A stretch of DNA of 64,000 bases from an uncultured Clostridia bacterium (GCA_934271255.1 CAKQQS010000008.1:23462-87461), one strand, 5' to 3'. Shown: positions 24,669-34,737, counted from the stretch's first letter. Translations and numbers: made by a program. The notes: generated by a model not told the origin, from the letters alone.

Positions 24669-26791
24669 ATCAAAAGATTTACAGACTCGATACGCAAAAC
24701 ACTTCGTTGATTTTTTACTGCGACGGACAAAGCGTAACGTACTTGTACTACGGCAAAAAAACAGGCGAAATAACGCCCGAAGTCGCGATACTGAAACAAG
24801 ACGATATAGGCACGGATTTAAGAAACAAGTTGTTTTCGTGTTTCGGCGACGACGACCACCGCGACAAGTCGATACTTCTGTTCAACCCGGACAACTCTTT
24901 TACGAACGAGTTCGTTTTTAAAAGGGCGACCGTTTCAAAAGGCAAAAAAGCAATCCCCTGTCTGCCGTCTTCGTTCGGCGCGGAAAAGACGCTCGGTTTC
25001 GAGTTCGTCGACGAAACGGAAAAACTGTTGCTCACGATAAATTATTCCTTTTATCGGGAAAACGACGTCATCACCGTTCGTTCTTCGCTAAAAAATATCG
25101 GCGACGAAACGGTAACGATAAAAAAATTCGCGTCCCTTCAACTTGACGTTTCCGAAACGGACTTCACCGTAAGCACTTTCGACGGATGCTGGGCGGGAGA
25201 AAGATACCGCCACGACACGCGGCTTAACGCGGGGCTGTTCGTAAATCAGTCGCTCGCGGGCGCGTCGTCGGCGCAACACAACCCCTTTTCGTTGATAAAA
25301 AACGGCAACGGCGTTTACGCTTTCAACTTAGTATATTCGGGCAACCACAAAACGTCGTACGAAACGGACTCTTTCAACAGAACGAGAATCGTTTCGGGAA
25401 TAAACGATTTCGCGTTTGAATACAAACTTGTCGGCGGGCAAACCTTTTACGCCCCCGAAGGCGTGATGGCGTTCGCCGAAAACGAAGACGCGCTTTCTTT
25501 AAGTTTACATTCGTTTGTCAATAACCATATCGTTCCCAAACGGTGGCAAAACAAAAAACGCCCCGTAGTCATAAACAACTGGGAAGGCACGGAGTTCGAT
25601 TTTTCAAGAGAGAAAATACTCGATATGGCGGCGGCGGGCAAAAAAGCGGGAGCGGAATTGTTCGTTCTCGACGACGGTTGGTTCGGAACGCGAAACGACG
25701 ACAAATCTTCGTTGGGCGACTGGTACGACAATACGCTTAAAACGGGCGGCATCGACCGTCTTGCCGACGATATACGCGCGACGGGGCTCGATTTCGGAAT
25801 ATGGATGGAGCCCGAAATGATTTCGCCGGACAGCGACCTTTTCTGCGCTCACCCCGAATACGCTATGACTATTCCGAACAAAACGCCCTTTTTGCACCGC
25901 AACCAAATGATGCTGGATTTAGTGAACGACGAAGTGAAAAGTTTCGTCGTAGAAAGCGTGGAAAAGGTTATATCGCTCGTAAAACCGAGTTATATCAAAT
26001 GGGATTTCAATCGGGTTATGAGCGACTGCCATTCAAATAAAGTCTTTATAGGCGAATATTGTTACAGATACGCGCTTGCTTTATACGATATAATGGAAAC
26101 GCTTACCGACAGACACCCCGATATACTTTTTGAAGGGTGCGCGGCGGGCGGAGCGCGATTCGACCTCGGTATACTGTGTTACTTTCCGCAAATATGGACG
26201 AGCGACAACACGGACGCGTTCGACCGCGCAACGATACAGACGAACACTTCCGTCTGCTATCCGCAGTCGACTATGACGGCGCATTTGTCGGCTTCCCCCA
26301 ACCGTTTTACGAAAAGAGCCTTTTCGTTAGAAAACAGATTTAACGTAGCGTGTCTTTTCAATTTCGGTTACGAACTCGATTGTTCTTCGTTCTCGGACGA
26401 AGAACTTAAATACGCTGCAAAATTATCCGATTTCTATAAAAAACGGCGCGATTTCATTCAGTACGGCGAGTTTTACCGACTAGGCGACGTCAACGCCGTT
26501 TGCGGATTTCAGGTCGTTTCCGCGCGCAAAGATAAATCGCTTGCAAGCGTTATCGTTACAAAAAGAGAAAACGGCGTATCCAACCGCAGAATATCTTTCA
26601 AAGGCCTTGTTCCGACGGAAAAATACAAAGCGACGGTCTACGATAAAACCCTTTCGGCAGCGGACGAATTCGTCGCGAGCGGCGAACAACTTGCTTACGG
26701 CGTTCCGATTGAAAAATATCGCTTGTCCGAAAATATTTGTTCCGACGCGTATTTCCGCTCTTTCCTTATCGAGTTTGCGAAAGTCGACTAA
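24665..26791 (+). CDS. GH36 alpha-galactosidase
   Basis: 708-residue cytosolic alpha-galactosidase. The start at 24665 overlaps the upstream stop as ATGA and has GAGG upstream; the open frame extends farther upstream inside the phosphorylase gene, but that part is a shadow. A beta-sandwich N-domain precedes the barrel. Barrel motifs: WEGTEFDF, LFVLDDGWFG, YIKWDFNR with the nucleophile Asp (about D447), CAAGGARFD and IWTSDNTDAFDR with the acid/base Asp (about D514). It would release galactose from melibiose, raffinose or galactomannan fragments. Coupling to cellobiose phosphorylase suggests coordinated use of mixed plant oligosaccharides. Confidence 0.95.
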   Translation: MNQKIYRLDTQNTSLIFYCDGQSVTYLYYGKKTGEITPEVAILKQDDIGTDLRNKLFSCFGDDDHRDKSILLFNPDNSFTNEFVFKRATVSKGKKAIPCLPSSFGAEKTLGFEFVDETEKLLLTINYSFYRENDVITVRSSLKNIGDETVTIKKFASLQLDVSETDFTVSTFDGCWAGERYRHDTRLNAGLFVNQSLAGASSAQHNPFSLIKNGNGVYAFNLVYSGNHKTSYETDSFNRTRIVSGINDFAFEYKLVGGQTFYAPEGVMAFAENEDALSLSLHSFVNNHIVPKRWQNKKRPVVINNWEGTEFDFSREKILDMAAAGKKAGAELFVLDDGWFGTRNDDKSSLGDWYDNTLKTGGIDRLADDIRATGLDFGIWMEPEMISPDSDLFCAHPEYAMTIPNKTPFLHRNQMMLDLVNDEVKSFVVESVEKVISLVKPSYIKWDFNRVMSDCHSNKVFIGEYCYRYALALYDIMETLTDRHPDILFEGCAAGGARFDLGILCYFPQIWTSDNTDAFDRATIQTNTSVCYPQSTMTAHLSASPNRFTKRAFSLENRFNVACLFNFGYELDCSSFSDEELKYAAKLSDFYKKRRDFIQYGEFYRLGDVNAVCGFQVVSARKDKSLASVIVTKRENGVSNRRISFKGLVPTEKYKATVYDKTLSAADEFVASGEQLAYGVPIEKYRLSENICSDAYFRSFLIEFAKVD

Positions 26792-26884
26792 ACTTCGTCG
26801 GGCTTATAACTCGTCGTCGATTGTAAAACGCCGTTTTATAGTCGGGCGGCAAAACTTCATCGGGCAAAAAACCGAATAAAAACC

Positions 26885-26920
26885 AAACGGCTGGCGAAAA
26901 AAATCGCCAGCCGTTTTTAA
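26885..26920 (+). terminator. Intrinsic terminator of the GH94-GH36 operon
   Basis: A 13-bp perfect stem (26885-26897 with 26904-26916) is followed by a T-run. Confidence 0.88.
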
Positions 26921-26925
26921 GTTTT

Positions 26926-26958
26926 AAAAATACGGGGCGAATTGTTTCGTTCGCCCCG
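26926..26958 (-). terminator. Intrinsic terminator of the Ig-like surface protein gene
   Basis: The stem CGGGGCGA/TCGCCCCG (26933-26940 with 26951-26958) is followed on the minus strand by TATTTTTAAAA. It is convergent to the preceding terminator. Confidence 0.75.
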
Positions 26959-26972
26959 ATATTTATTTTGTT

Positions 26973-29951
26973 TTAGTCGTTACGTTTTCTTTTTACGATT
27001 ACGAACGCGCCCGCAAGAGCGACAAGGCATATAATACTCGTCGCTTTTTCAAGCGTACCCATACAACCCTTAGAATCGGGTTTGGGAGCAGGCGGAGTAA
27101 CTTCGCCCTTTTCTACGTTGACCGTAATCACGTACGCTTCCGTCCTGTTGCCCGCAGCGTCTTGCGCGTAAAGTTTTACCGTATGCTCGCCTTCGTTGAG
27201 TTTGCCGTCCGTTACGGCGTTCTCCGACCACTCGACGATGACCTGAACTTCTCCGTCGTATTTGTCGTACGCCTTTTCGTTTTCAAACCTAGGAGCGTCG
27301 TCGCCCGCCTTAGCGGTTATCGTCATCTCGCCCGAATATTCGAACTCGGGAGCGGTGGTGTCTACGACTTTCGCGGCGTCTTTGTCGCCGTTCCAGTTGA
27401 CGGAAACGTCGACGATATCGAGCGTTCCTTCCGCTTTCGACTGAATCGCAAAGCCTACGATTTGATTAAAGTTTACTATGCCCGACATGTCCGACGTCCA
27501 GAGCATTCCGTCGATTTCGCCGTAATTAAGCGCGATATCGAAGTACATGGTATGCCATTCGCCGTCGGCTACGATATAACCCGAAACGTCCGCGTTATGG
27601 TATCCGAGATTCCATTCTTTAAAGTTTGCAAGACCGAAATTGACAGCCTTGTCAAACGTGGAGTTCGTTCTGTAAGTAATCGATACCATTGCGTTGTAAC
27701 TTTCGTCTTCGTAAATATTTCCGAGTTTGTAATCCGCAACCTGGAACTCGAATATTCTCGTTGCGTAATTGTTAACGTCAAAACTTGCGGTTATATAATA
27801 ACCTTTCTCGTCGTCTTTCGGCGTAACCATAACGTTCGCCTTGTCGTCGTCGCTTAACTTGTCGTACTTTGCTTGCGAAGTAAGCGATTTTTTTCCTACT
27901 ACCGCTTGCCAACCGTAACTCGGCTCGCCGTCTTTTGCAAACGCTTTGTTCGTAAGCGAAAGCGTGTTTTCAAATTGCGCTACCGTAACGTTTACTTTGG
28001 TCGTCGTTCCGTTGTACGAAAGTTCGATCGACGTCATATCCGGCGTAATCATTCCTTTATAGTATTCGTAATCGGTAATTTCTACTTCGGTGCCGTCGCT
28101 CTTGACCGCGGCTACTACCATACCGTCTTTTTCAAACTTTTCGCCCGCTTTATAATTCGTTTTCGTCGGTTGAGTCTTGACTACAAGCGCAGAGTATTCG
28201 GAGATAACGTTTACGGCGATGTCCGTCGTGTACGTTTTTCCTTTATAACTCCAAGATACTACGACGTTTTCCGTGCCTACTACGAGCGTTGCGGGATCGT
28301 ATTTATAATTTTTAACTTCTACTTTGCTTTGATCGTCGAAAACGACTTTTACTACAAGGCCTTCCGTTTCAAACGCTTCGCCCGAATTATATTCCGTTTT
28401 CGCGCCTTCCGCTTCGATACCGACGATGGCTTTTTGCGTAAAGTCGACGATTTTTACGTCCGCGAACGACGCGACGTTGTCGCCTTCTCCGGCAGAACCC
28501 ATCGCGATGCCCATTCCTATGAACTTCGTCCAGTCGAACACCTTTGCCGCGGGATTACCCCAAGTGGACAGCGGAGCGCAGGCGACGTTAAGCGTCGTCA
28601 ACGCAACGGAATACTCTTTCCATTCGCCCGCAACGTAACCGGTTAAATCTGTTTCGACAAAGGACGCTTCGCCCCATTGTCCGCTTTCGTAATAAAGTCT
28701 GATTTTTGCGTATCTGCCTTCTTCGCCGGCAAAATCGAGTTTCGCCTTAAACTTCAATACGCCGCCGCCTAAAAGCGCGGGGGTTATATCCGTCATAGCA
28801 ATCGTTGCGCGAACCGCCGTTTTCGCGTTCGTACCCGAAACGTAATACGTTCCGTCTTCCAACGTGCCGAAAGCAAGCGCGCTTCCGTCCGTCATGACTT
28901 TACCGTCAACCGTTCCTTTATAAGTTGCCGTCCACGCCGTTTGTTTATCGTTTAAAGCAGGCTCGCCGACTTCGGTAATACCCGTAAATATATCGCAACT
29001 CGTTACGGGCGCTTCCTGTTCGTGTTTAACTATCGTAAGCGTTGCCTTTTCGACAGTGTATCCTGTACCCCACATTCTCAACTTAACGTCGCCGACGTAA
29101 GATCCGTTAAACGTATATTCCCATTCGGCGGTTTTGGAATAAATGTAATTTTCTTTGGTGTCGCCGTTAAAGTTAATCGCAACGTCGCCTACCCACATAT
29201 CGATAGCTTTACCCGATTCGGGAACGTCTATGTCGACGTTAAGCTTTATTTTTATCTTGTCGCCCTTCTGAATATTGTATTCGGACGGAATAACCGCTTC
29301 ATACCCCCACGTAGTCATGTTTTGTACGGAAGCAACCGCTTCGGTTATAAGTTCGTAAGTGCCTTCCGTAGTCGGCTTGGTATCTTCCGTATAATCGGGG
29401 TTAGGATATTCTATCCAAACTCTTTTGATAAGGAAAGTCTCGCCCGTCCCGAGTGAAAAACCTTTAAACTTTGCAAGTTGCGCGTCCGTAAGCGGAGAAA
29501 GGTCGTATCTTTTTACGGTGTATTCTGCCGCCACCCCGACGCTATCGCCATTGCCGTTGCCGTTAAGAACAACGGGTTCTTTCCAGTAGTTAGCATACGT
29601 TACCACACCGACTTTCGCCCACGATTTTTCTCCCGTAAGTCTGTATTCGAAACAAAGTTGCCCGTCTTTTGCTTTCGTAAGGTCAATCGTGTCTTGAAGT
29701 TGTATTAAACCCGACCACGCGTTTGAAATCGATATTGCCGTAACGCCGTTGTCGTCGACGACCGTAGCCGTTACCTCGCCTTTTTGATTAGTAAAATCGA
29801 GTTCGTTCGCATTGCTGCCGTCGAAAATGTTTACGATAACCGTTTTCGGAACGGACGCGGGTTCTTCCGCCGACGCCAAGAAAAGCGGCATTGCGAAAGA
29901 TACGACGAATATCACCGACAATATCGTCAGTAAAATGCTTCTTTTTTTCAT
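26973..29951 (-). CDS. Ig-like/carbohydrate-binding surface protein with C-terminal membrane tail
   Basis: 992-residue exported protein. The ATG at 29951 is chosen for its GGGAGG 6 nt upstream; the frame to 30041 runs into the upstream gene. A signal peptide (about 1-31) ends ASA-EEP. Several jelly-roll-like segments follow (for example AWSGLIQLQDTIDLTKAKDG), without catalytic motifs. Bacterial Ig-like (Big_3-type) modules come next (AEGAKTEYNSGEAFETEGLV; TQPTKTNYKAGEKFEKDGMV), then a DUF5011-like Ig domain (VKLYAQDAAGNRTEAY). The C-terminus is a Gly-Cys, transmembrane helix and KRKRND tail, without LPXTG. It lies 31 nt after the giant SLH glycosidase gene, so the two probably form an operon. 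Inference: glycan-binding partner. Confidence 0.82.
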   Translation of the reverse strand: MKKRSILLTILSVIFVVSFAMPLFLASAEEPASVPKTVIVNIFDGSNANELDFTNQKGEVTATVVDDNGVTAISISNAWSGLIQLQDTIDLTKAKDGQLCFEYRLTGEKSWAKVGVVTYANYWKEPVVLNGNGNGDSVGVAAEYTVKRYDLSPLTDAQLAKFKGFSLGTGETFLIKRVWIEYPNPDYTEDTKPTTEGTYELITEAVASVQNMTTWGYEAVIPSEYNIQKGDKIKIKLNVDIDVPESGKAIDMWVGDVAINFNGDTKENYIYSKTAEWEYTFNGSYVGDVKLRMWGTGYTVEKATLTIVKHEQEAPVTSCDIFTGITEVGEPALNDKQTAWTATYKGTVDGKVMTDGSALAFGTLEDGTYYVSGTNAKTAVRATIAMTDITPALLGGGVLKFKAKLDFAGEEGRYAKIRLYYESGQWGEASFVETDLTGYVAGEWKEYSVALTTLNVACAPLSTWGNPAAKVFDWTKFIGMGIAMGSAGEGDNVASFADVKIVDFTQKAIVGIEAEGAKTEYNSGEAFETEGLVVKVVFDDQSKVEVKNYKYDPATLVVGTENVVVSWSYKGKTYTTDIAVNVISEYSALVVKTQPTKTNYKAGEKFEKDGMVVAAVKSDGTEVEITDYEYYKGMITPDMTSIELSYNGTTTKVNVTVAQFENTLSLTNKAFAKDGEPSYGWQAVVGKKSLTSQAKYDKLSDDDKANVMVTPKDDEKGYYITASFDVNNYATRIFEFQVADYKLGNIYEDESYNAMVSITYRTNSTFDKAVNFGLANFKEWNLGYHNADVSGYIVADGEWHTMYFDIALNYGEIDGMLWTSDMSGIVNFNQIVGFAIQSKAEGTLDIVDVSVNWNGDKDAAKVVDTTAPEFEYSGEMTITAKAGDDAPRFENEKAYDKYDGEVQVIVEWSENAVTDGKLNEGEHTVKLYAQDAAGNRTEAYVITVNVEKGEVTPPAPKPDSKGCMGTLEKATSIICLVALAGAFVIVKRKRND

Positions 29952-29982
29952 TTTTATCCTCCCTAAAATATAATTTTTTAGT

Positions 29983-32900
29983 TTATTTCTGCGCTTTTTT
30001 GCGCTTGATAACGAAAATCGCAACGCCCGCGCCGCTCGCAATCGCTGCGACGGGGATTATTATGCCGAGTATCAGCCCGACGTTCGTTCCGCTCTTTTTC
30101 GCGTCCTGAACGACCGTAAGTTTATAGACGTAATTTGCCGCTTCGCCTCTCGTGATTTCGTCCGTCGGTTTTACGTCGGCAAGTTTCGCCTTGTCTATCA
30201 TATTTACCGAAAGGAGCGCGGCAAGAACGGTTTTATCTTCTTCGCTCCAACCGTTCGAGTCGACCGCATGGGGCAGAGAAACGTTTTCGTTTACCTTTAC
30301 GCCTTTTGCCTTTATCGCGTTGTACAGCGCGAAATACGCGGCTTTACGGTTAAGTTTATCGTACGCCTTTATTTGCAAGCCGTCTACAAGACCGTACTCA
30401 CGCGCGGTTTTGAATTGTTCGTACGCCCAGTGCAACGAATTCGCGTCCGCGTACGCTCTGTTTCCGCCCGTAAGTCCCGAAGCCTTTACTACCGCGCCGA
30501 TAAAGTCGCCGCGTTCGATTTTTTCTTCGGTAAGGAACAGCGTATCCGTTTTGCCCGGCATATATTCCTTAACCGCTTCGATTGCGTTTTTATATTCGCC
30601 GTCGACGTCGCGGTAACTGCCGAAAGTCGGTTTGGTTTCCGAAACGACGGTTCTTACCACTTCGTAATACGTGGTTTTGTCTTCTTTTCTTAAAGTAATT
30701 ACGGTGTAACCGTTTTCGTCCTTTTCAACGGCTGCGGTTCTGTCCCCTACGCGAACGCCCGAACTGTTCAATATATACACTTCGAAATCGTCGTAAGTCT
30801 TTAATACCACTTTACCTGTTATCGGCTGAACGAGTATCGGCGAAGTGCCTAACGCAGTTATCGTCGTTCCGTCGGAAGATATTTCCGCGCCGGAGTTTCT
30901 CGATTGACCTACCGCGGTAATAAGCAGTTTGCCCGCGTCTGCGACGGTGGGATTCTTTCCGTCGGCTTTTTTCGCGCCGAGCGCGCTGACCGTTACTTGC
31001 GCGTAAGCCGTTTCGATATACATATCTACGTCGTTAAGACGAACGGCTTTCCCGCCGATATACCCTACCGCGCCTTGCGTGGATTCGGTGTTTACCGTGA
31101 ACGTCTGCTCCGCCTTGTTCCATATCAACTCCCCGCCTTCGTTTACAAGTTGAGAGTGAAGGATTTTTTCCAGGATTTTAACGTCGCTCTGCGCCGAAGA
31201 TATATCGTAATCGCCGCTTTGGAACATAAGGTTGCCGTCTTTGTCGGCAAAGTATACGCCCGTTTTTCCTACGACGTACGTGCCTTCCTGCAAGCCCATA
31301 AGTTGGTTTTTATAGTCCGTTGCGTCGTCTACCGTGATAACGCGGTAATACCCTACTTTGGCTTTGCTTATTTCCGCTCTTTGGTAAAGCAAAGACGCGG
31401 AAGTTACCGTCGAAAATCTGCCCGGATGGTCCATTATGATAAACGAGTTGTTTATCTGGTTCGTTCTGTTGTCGAGATCTTTATTCATATAGGTGAACGC
31501 AGTAAGGCTCCAACCCTGATACGAATAAATAGCCGACGCGATAAGATTGAACTCTACGCTGTGAACGTTGGGTTCCGCCACAAGCGATTCGGTAACGATA
31601 TAAGGAAGTCCCATAACCTTTCTGAACGACGCGTTCGCAAACGTGTTGCCGCCGACGTCGCCGAGAGTGCTTCCGCCGTTCGGAACGGCAGTGCCTACCT
31701 GATATTCCGTGCCGGTAGTCGGGTGAGATTGATAAGTATGGCGCGCGATATAGTCGTAATGCGCGTTAAGGAACAAGTCCGAACGGTCTTTCGCGTCGAA
31801 GTTCGTTCCGCCCGCGATAGGACATTCTATTCCCAGCCCGCCTTCCTCGGTCGGTTTTTTAGCCCATGCGTATATATCCGAATAGAACTTTTCCATAAGG
31901 GTATAGAAAAACTCGAATCTGTCCGCGCAACGTTTTGCCGTATAAGGCGAGTCTGCCGACGAAAAGTCGCCGTTTATCTTTATGGTCGCGTCTTTAAGAC
32001 TTTCCGTTCTCTCCATTCCCGTTTTGTCGCCTTTCCAAGCGGCTTTGATAGCGTTTTCCGTTTGTTCTACGGTCAAACTTCCGTCGGGGTTGTATTTTTT
32101 GGTGAGGAACTCGGCGAACTTAGTTTGCGCCATTTTCAAATATTTTTCCGATTTGAACTGATAAACCGCAAGCGAGTCGTACAACGTCATAAGGTTGGAC
32201 TCGTTGGTGATTTCCACGATAGCGAGAGTCCTGTCTTCGGCGAGTTTCGTGCCGGTATAAGGATTTTCTACGCCTATTACCTGTTTAAGAAGCGTTTTGG
32301 TCGCTTCCTGTAACCGCTCGTCGATATAGACTTCCATTTTGAAGCCCTGCGATATGTCGGATACTTCTTCGTCGGTCAATTTTCCGACGACGGTGTCTTT
32401 CGTCGCGTAACGTCCGCCGAGCAACACGAAGTCGAGATAAATGCCTTTTTCACGACATTTCGACCATAAATAATTGAATTGGTCGAGTTGTTCTGCGGCT
32501 ACGTCTTTGCCGTTGCCGTTATAACCGAATATGTTGGGATAATAGAAAGACGAATCCCAGTCGAGAACTCTTATAAGGTTATATCCGCCCGCCGCTATCG
32601 AATCTATCAGCACGTCCGTTTTTTCGTGAGATTGAAAGAGCGAATAAGCGTTGATGTTTACGCCCCAGAAATTCGCTTTCGTACCGTCCTGGAACACGAA
32701 ATCGTCGCCGCCGGTCGTTACCTTGCCGTGATTCGTCTTGTCGAGAAGATAAGAAACGTCGAGCGGAGTGCCTATCATCGCTTTAAGGTCGGCGAGAGTG
32801 TAAGCGTACCAGTCTTCCGTGTCGGGCGAATAGATGTTTTCGCGCGCCGCCATGAACATTCCCTGTCCGCCGAAATACGCCGCCGTTATGCCCGAAATCA

Positions 32901-34269
32901 TGCAAGCCGCTTCTTCGGACAATATTTCGCATTTGAGCGACGTTACTTTCTTGGTCGGTTCGGGATTTACGAACGCGAACATATTAAGACTTATGCCTAA
33001 TCCGAACCCCGACGCTTCGGGCGTCGTGCCTTTCCATATTATCGGATTGACGGGAGATTCCCCAAAGCCCCACCATTCGTAAATATGTTTATCCATAGAT
33101 ATGACAACGGGGTTGGTCGTGCCGTCTTCGTAACACCAGGTGTACGTTGCGACGTTTTTAACGGTGCTTGCCCACGCCGCGTTGTGGATTATGTATACTC
33201 CGTCCACCATTAGATTCAAAGGAATCTCTACGCTTTCGACGAATTGTTTGCTTACCGTCGCTTTTTTGCTTCTTAACCCTATTACCGATTTGTTTCCGTT
33301 GTCTTTTTGCACTATCATATCGAACGGAACGCCGCAAAACTCTTGTTTCCCTTCGAGATCGAAACCCGTAAGTTCGTTGTCCGTGCCTTGTCCCGTCCAA
33401 CCGACTCCGCTTCCGCCGTAATAACCCGACGTCGCGAGCGATCTGATGTCGATCGGCGTGAACGTTGCCGTCTTTTTGCGTTCTTCGTAATCTTTCGCGG
33501 GTACAATCGTAACGCCGAGATTTTCGTCGTCCATGTTACCGTATACGAACTTCATGTCGGCGTACTGAACCGTCGGATTCGGAACTGCCAACCCGTCGTT
33601 GAACATGTGAGCGAAACCTATCGCGCATACCTTGCTTAAATCTACGGGCGCGTTTGTTACTTTTACGCCTTTTTCGTTGACGTATTCGCCCATCGAAGAG
33701 AAAGCCGTCAAAGGAACCTGCGCGTACTGCCATTCGCCTAAAACGGTCGTGTCGACGTACGTTTTTAACTGAACGTTACTTCTGATGTACCGTTGGTTTG
33801 CGGGGCTTTCCGAATATTCTTTTCCGCGCGACTGAAAGAGATAAATATTGAAAAAGCTCATGGGAGTCGCGTTGAGTTTTATCCAGAACTCGAATGCGGT
33901 TTTTTTATAAAAACCGTCGAGCGTTTCGGCAGAAAACCCTTTTCCGCTATAAATATCGTATTCCTTGCCGAAGTCGAGGTAGAACTCGGTATTGATTTCT
34001 TTCGTGCAGTCCAGCGCTATGTGTTTGCCCGGTTTTTGTTTGTCCGAAGCGTCTTCGTATGTAAGATTAGCGTTAGCCGTTCCCCAAACGAGATTCACAC
34101 CGTCGCCGAGTTTACCGTCGTCGTATAAAGACAAAAGAGTCTTTGCATCGTCTTTTATCGGCGCATCGAGCGCGTGAGTAACGACGTTAAACGAAACCGC
34201 AACGCCGATACATGCTATGAACATAAACGATAAAACTACAATAAGCGTATTTTTTAACCTTTTAGCCAT
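29983..34269 (-). CDS. Giant clan-A glycosidase-like protein with SLH-like repeats and C-terminal TM
   Basis: 1428-residue exported protein. GGAG precedes the ATG. The signal peptide spans about 1-33. Residues about 40-500 are beta-rich, carbohydrate-binding-like. A TIM-barrel part follows: FWGVNINAYSLF, YNLIRVLDWDSSFYY, IVEITNES with a likely acid/base Glu (E690) and PYIVTES with a likely nucleophile Glu (E894). Residues about 1220-1385 hold three SLH-like segments (FGSYRDVDGEYKNAIEAVKE; DANSLHWAYEQFKTAREYGL; TDEITRGEAANYVYKL). A transmembrane helix and KRKKAQK tail close the protein. The combination implies a cell-surface polysaccharide hydrolase held in the wall and membrane. The CAZy family is not recognised. 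Its partner is the gene ending at 26973. Confidence 0.8.
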   Translation of the reverse strand: MAKRLKNTLIVVLSFMFIACIGVAVSFNVVTHALDAPIKDDAKTLLSLYDDGKLGDGVNLVWGTANANLTYEDASDKQKPGKHIALDCTKEINTEFYLDFGKEYDIYSGKGFSAETLDGFYKKTAFEFWIKLNATPMSFFNIYLFQSRGKEYSESPANQRYIRSNVQLKTYVDTTVLGEWQYAQVPLTAFSSMGEYVNEKGVKVTNAPVDLSKVCAIGFAHMFNDGLAVPNPTVQYADMKFVYGNMDDENLGVTIVPAKDYEERKKTATFTPIDIRSLATSGYYGGSGVGWTGQGTDNELTGFDLEGKQEFCGVPFDMIVQKDNGNKSVIGLRSKKATVSKQFVESVEIPLNLMVDGVYIIHNAAWASTVKNVATYTWCYEDGTTNPVVISMDKHIYEWWGFGESPVNPIIWKGTTPEASGFGLGISLNMFAFVNPEPTKKVTSLKCEILSEEAACMISGITAAYFGGQGMFMAARENIYSPDTEDWYAYTLADLKAMIGTPLDVSYLLDKTNHGKVTTGGDDFVFQDGTKANFWGVNINAYSLFQSHEKTDVLIDSIAAGGYNLIRVLDWDSSFYYPNIFGYNGNGKDVAAEQLDQFNYLWSKCREKGIYLDFVLLGGRYATKDTVVGKLTDEEVSDISQGFKMEVYIDERLQEATKTLLKQVIGVENPYTGTKLAEDRTLAIVEITNESNLMTLYDSLAVYQFKSEKYLKMAQTKFAEFLTKKYNPDGSLTVEQTENAIKAAWKGDKTGMERTESLKDATIKINGDFSSADSPYTAKRCADRFEFFYTLMEKFYSDIYAWAKKPTEEGGLGIECPIAGGTNFDAKDRSDLFLNAHYDYIARHTYQSHPTTGTEYQVGTAVPNGGSTLGDVGGNTFANASFRKVMGLPYIVTESLVAEPNVHSVEFNLIASAIYSYQGWSLTAFTYMNKDLDNRTNQINNSFIIMDHPGRFSTVTSASLLYQRAEISKAKVGYYRVITVDDATDYKNQLMGLQEGTYVVGKTGVYFADKDGNLMFQSGDYDISSAQSDVKILEKILHSQLVNEGGELIWNKAEQTFTVNTESTQGAVGYIGGKAVRLNDVDMYIETAYAQVTVSALGAKKADGKNPTVADAGKLLITAVGQSRNSGAEISSDGTTITALGTSPILVQPITGKVVLKTYDDFEVYILNSSGVRVGDRTAAVEKDENGYTVITLRKEDKTTYYEVVRTVVSETKPTFGSYRDVDGEYKNAIEAVKEYMPGKTDTLFLTEEKIERGDFIGAVVKASGLTGGNRAYADANSLHWAYEQFKTAREYGLVDGLQIKAYDKLNRKAAYFALYNAIKAKGVKVNENVSLPHAVDSNGWSEEDKTVLAALLSVNMIDKAKLADVKPTDEITRGEAANYVYKLTVVQDAKKSGTNVGLILGIIIPVAAIASGAGVAIFVIKRKKAQK

Positions 34270-34737
34270 ATTTTCTCCTTTAAATCGGGTGTTATAATTG
34301 AAAAACCCGTTCGATTCGACGCGAAAATATTTTAAAGCCGTCGCCGAATTGCCTATTTTCGATTATAAGTATATAGGTAAGCCCCTTTTAAAGATAGCGG
34401 AAAACTTATTGCATTTTTTTGAAATCTTATTTTTTAGCCGTCATTATAGGCGCAGTTTTTTATTTTTCTTCCTTAAATCACCTTTCACCGCAACAAAATC
34501 GTCTGCCTTACGACCTTTCCTTTCTTCGCCCGTCGCAGTCGTTAAAATCGTCCCGTCAGTCCCGACTTTAACCCGTTTTTATTCAACTCGTTATGCTTCT
34601 TCGCGGCTTCGCTTTTTAAGTTCGGCAAAAAACATTATATACTCTTTAACGGCAACCGTTTTTCAAGGCACCGCCCCCGCCGAGCGTTTCATCGCTCGGC
34701 GGGGGCAATTTCCGTTTTTTATTTTTCGCCTAATATA
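34270..34737. other. Intergenic region with one strong hairpin; no confident gene
   Basis: About 470 nt between the SLH glycosidase gene and the tRNA terminator. A perfect 14-bp GC-rich inverted repeat lies at 34673-34706 (loop TTTCAT); on the plus strand a T-rich stretch begins about 10 nt after it, but no plus-strand gene is evident upstream. A minus-strand frame from 34635 to 34444 looks partly protein-like (VKVGTDGTILTTATGEER) but has two internal TAA codons. A plus-strand open frame (34298-34738) has unconvincing composition. Confidence 0.5.

Noticed and set aside
30904..32313. 469-codon plus-strand open frame
   Set aside because: It is antisense inside the giant SLH glycosidase gene, has an Arg/Phe/Val-rich shadow composition and no ribosome site.
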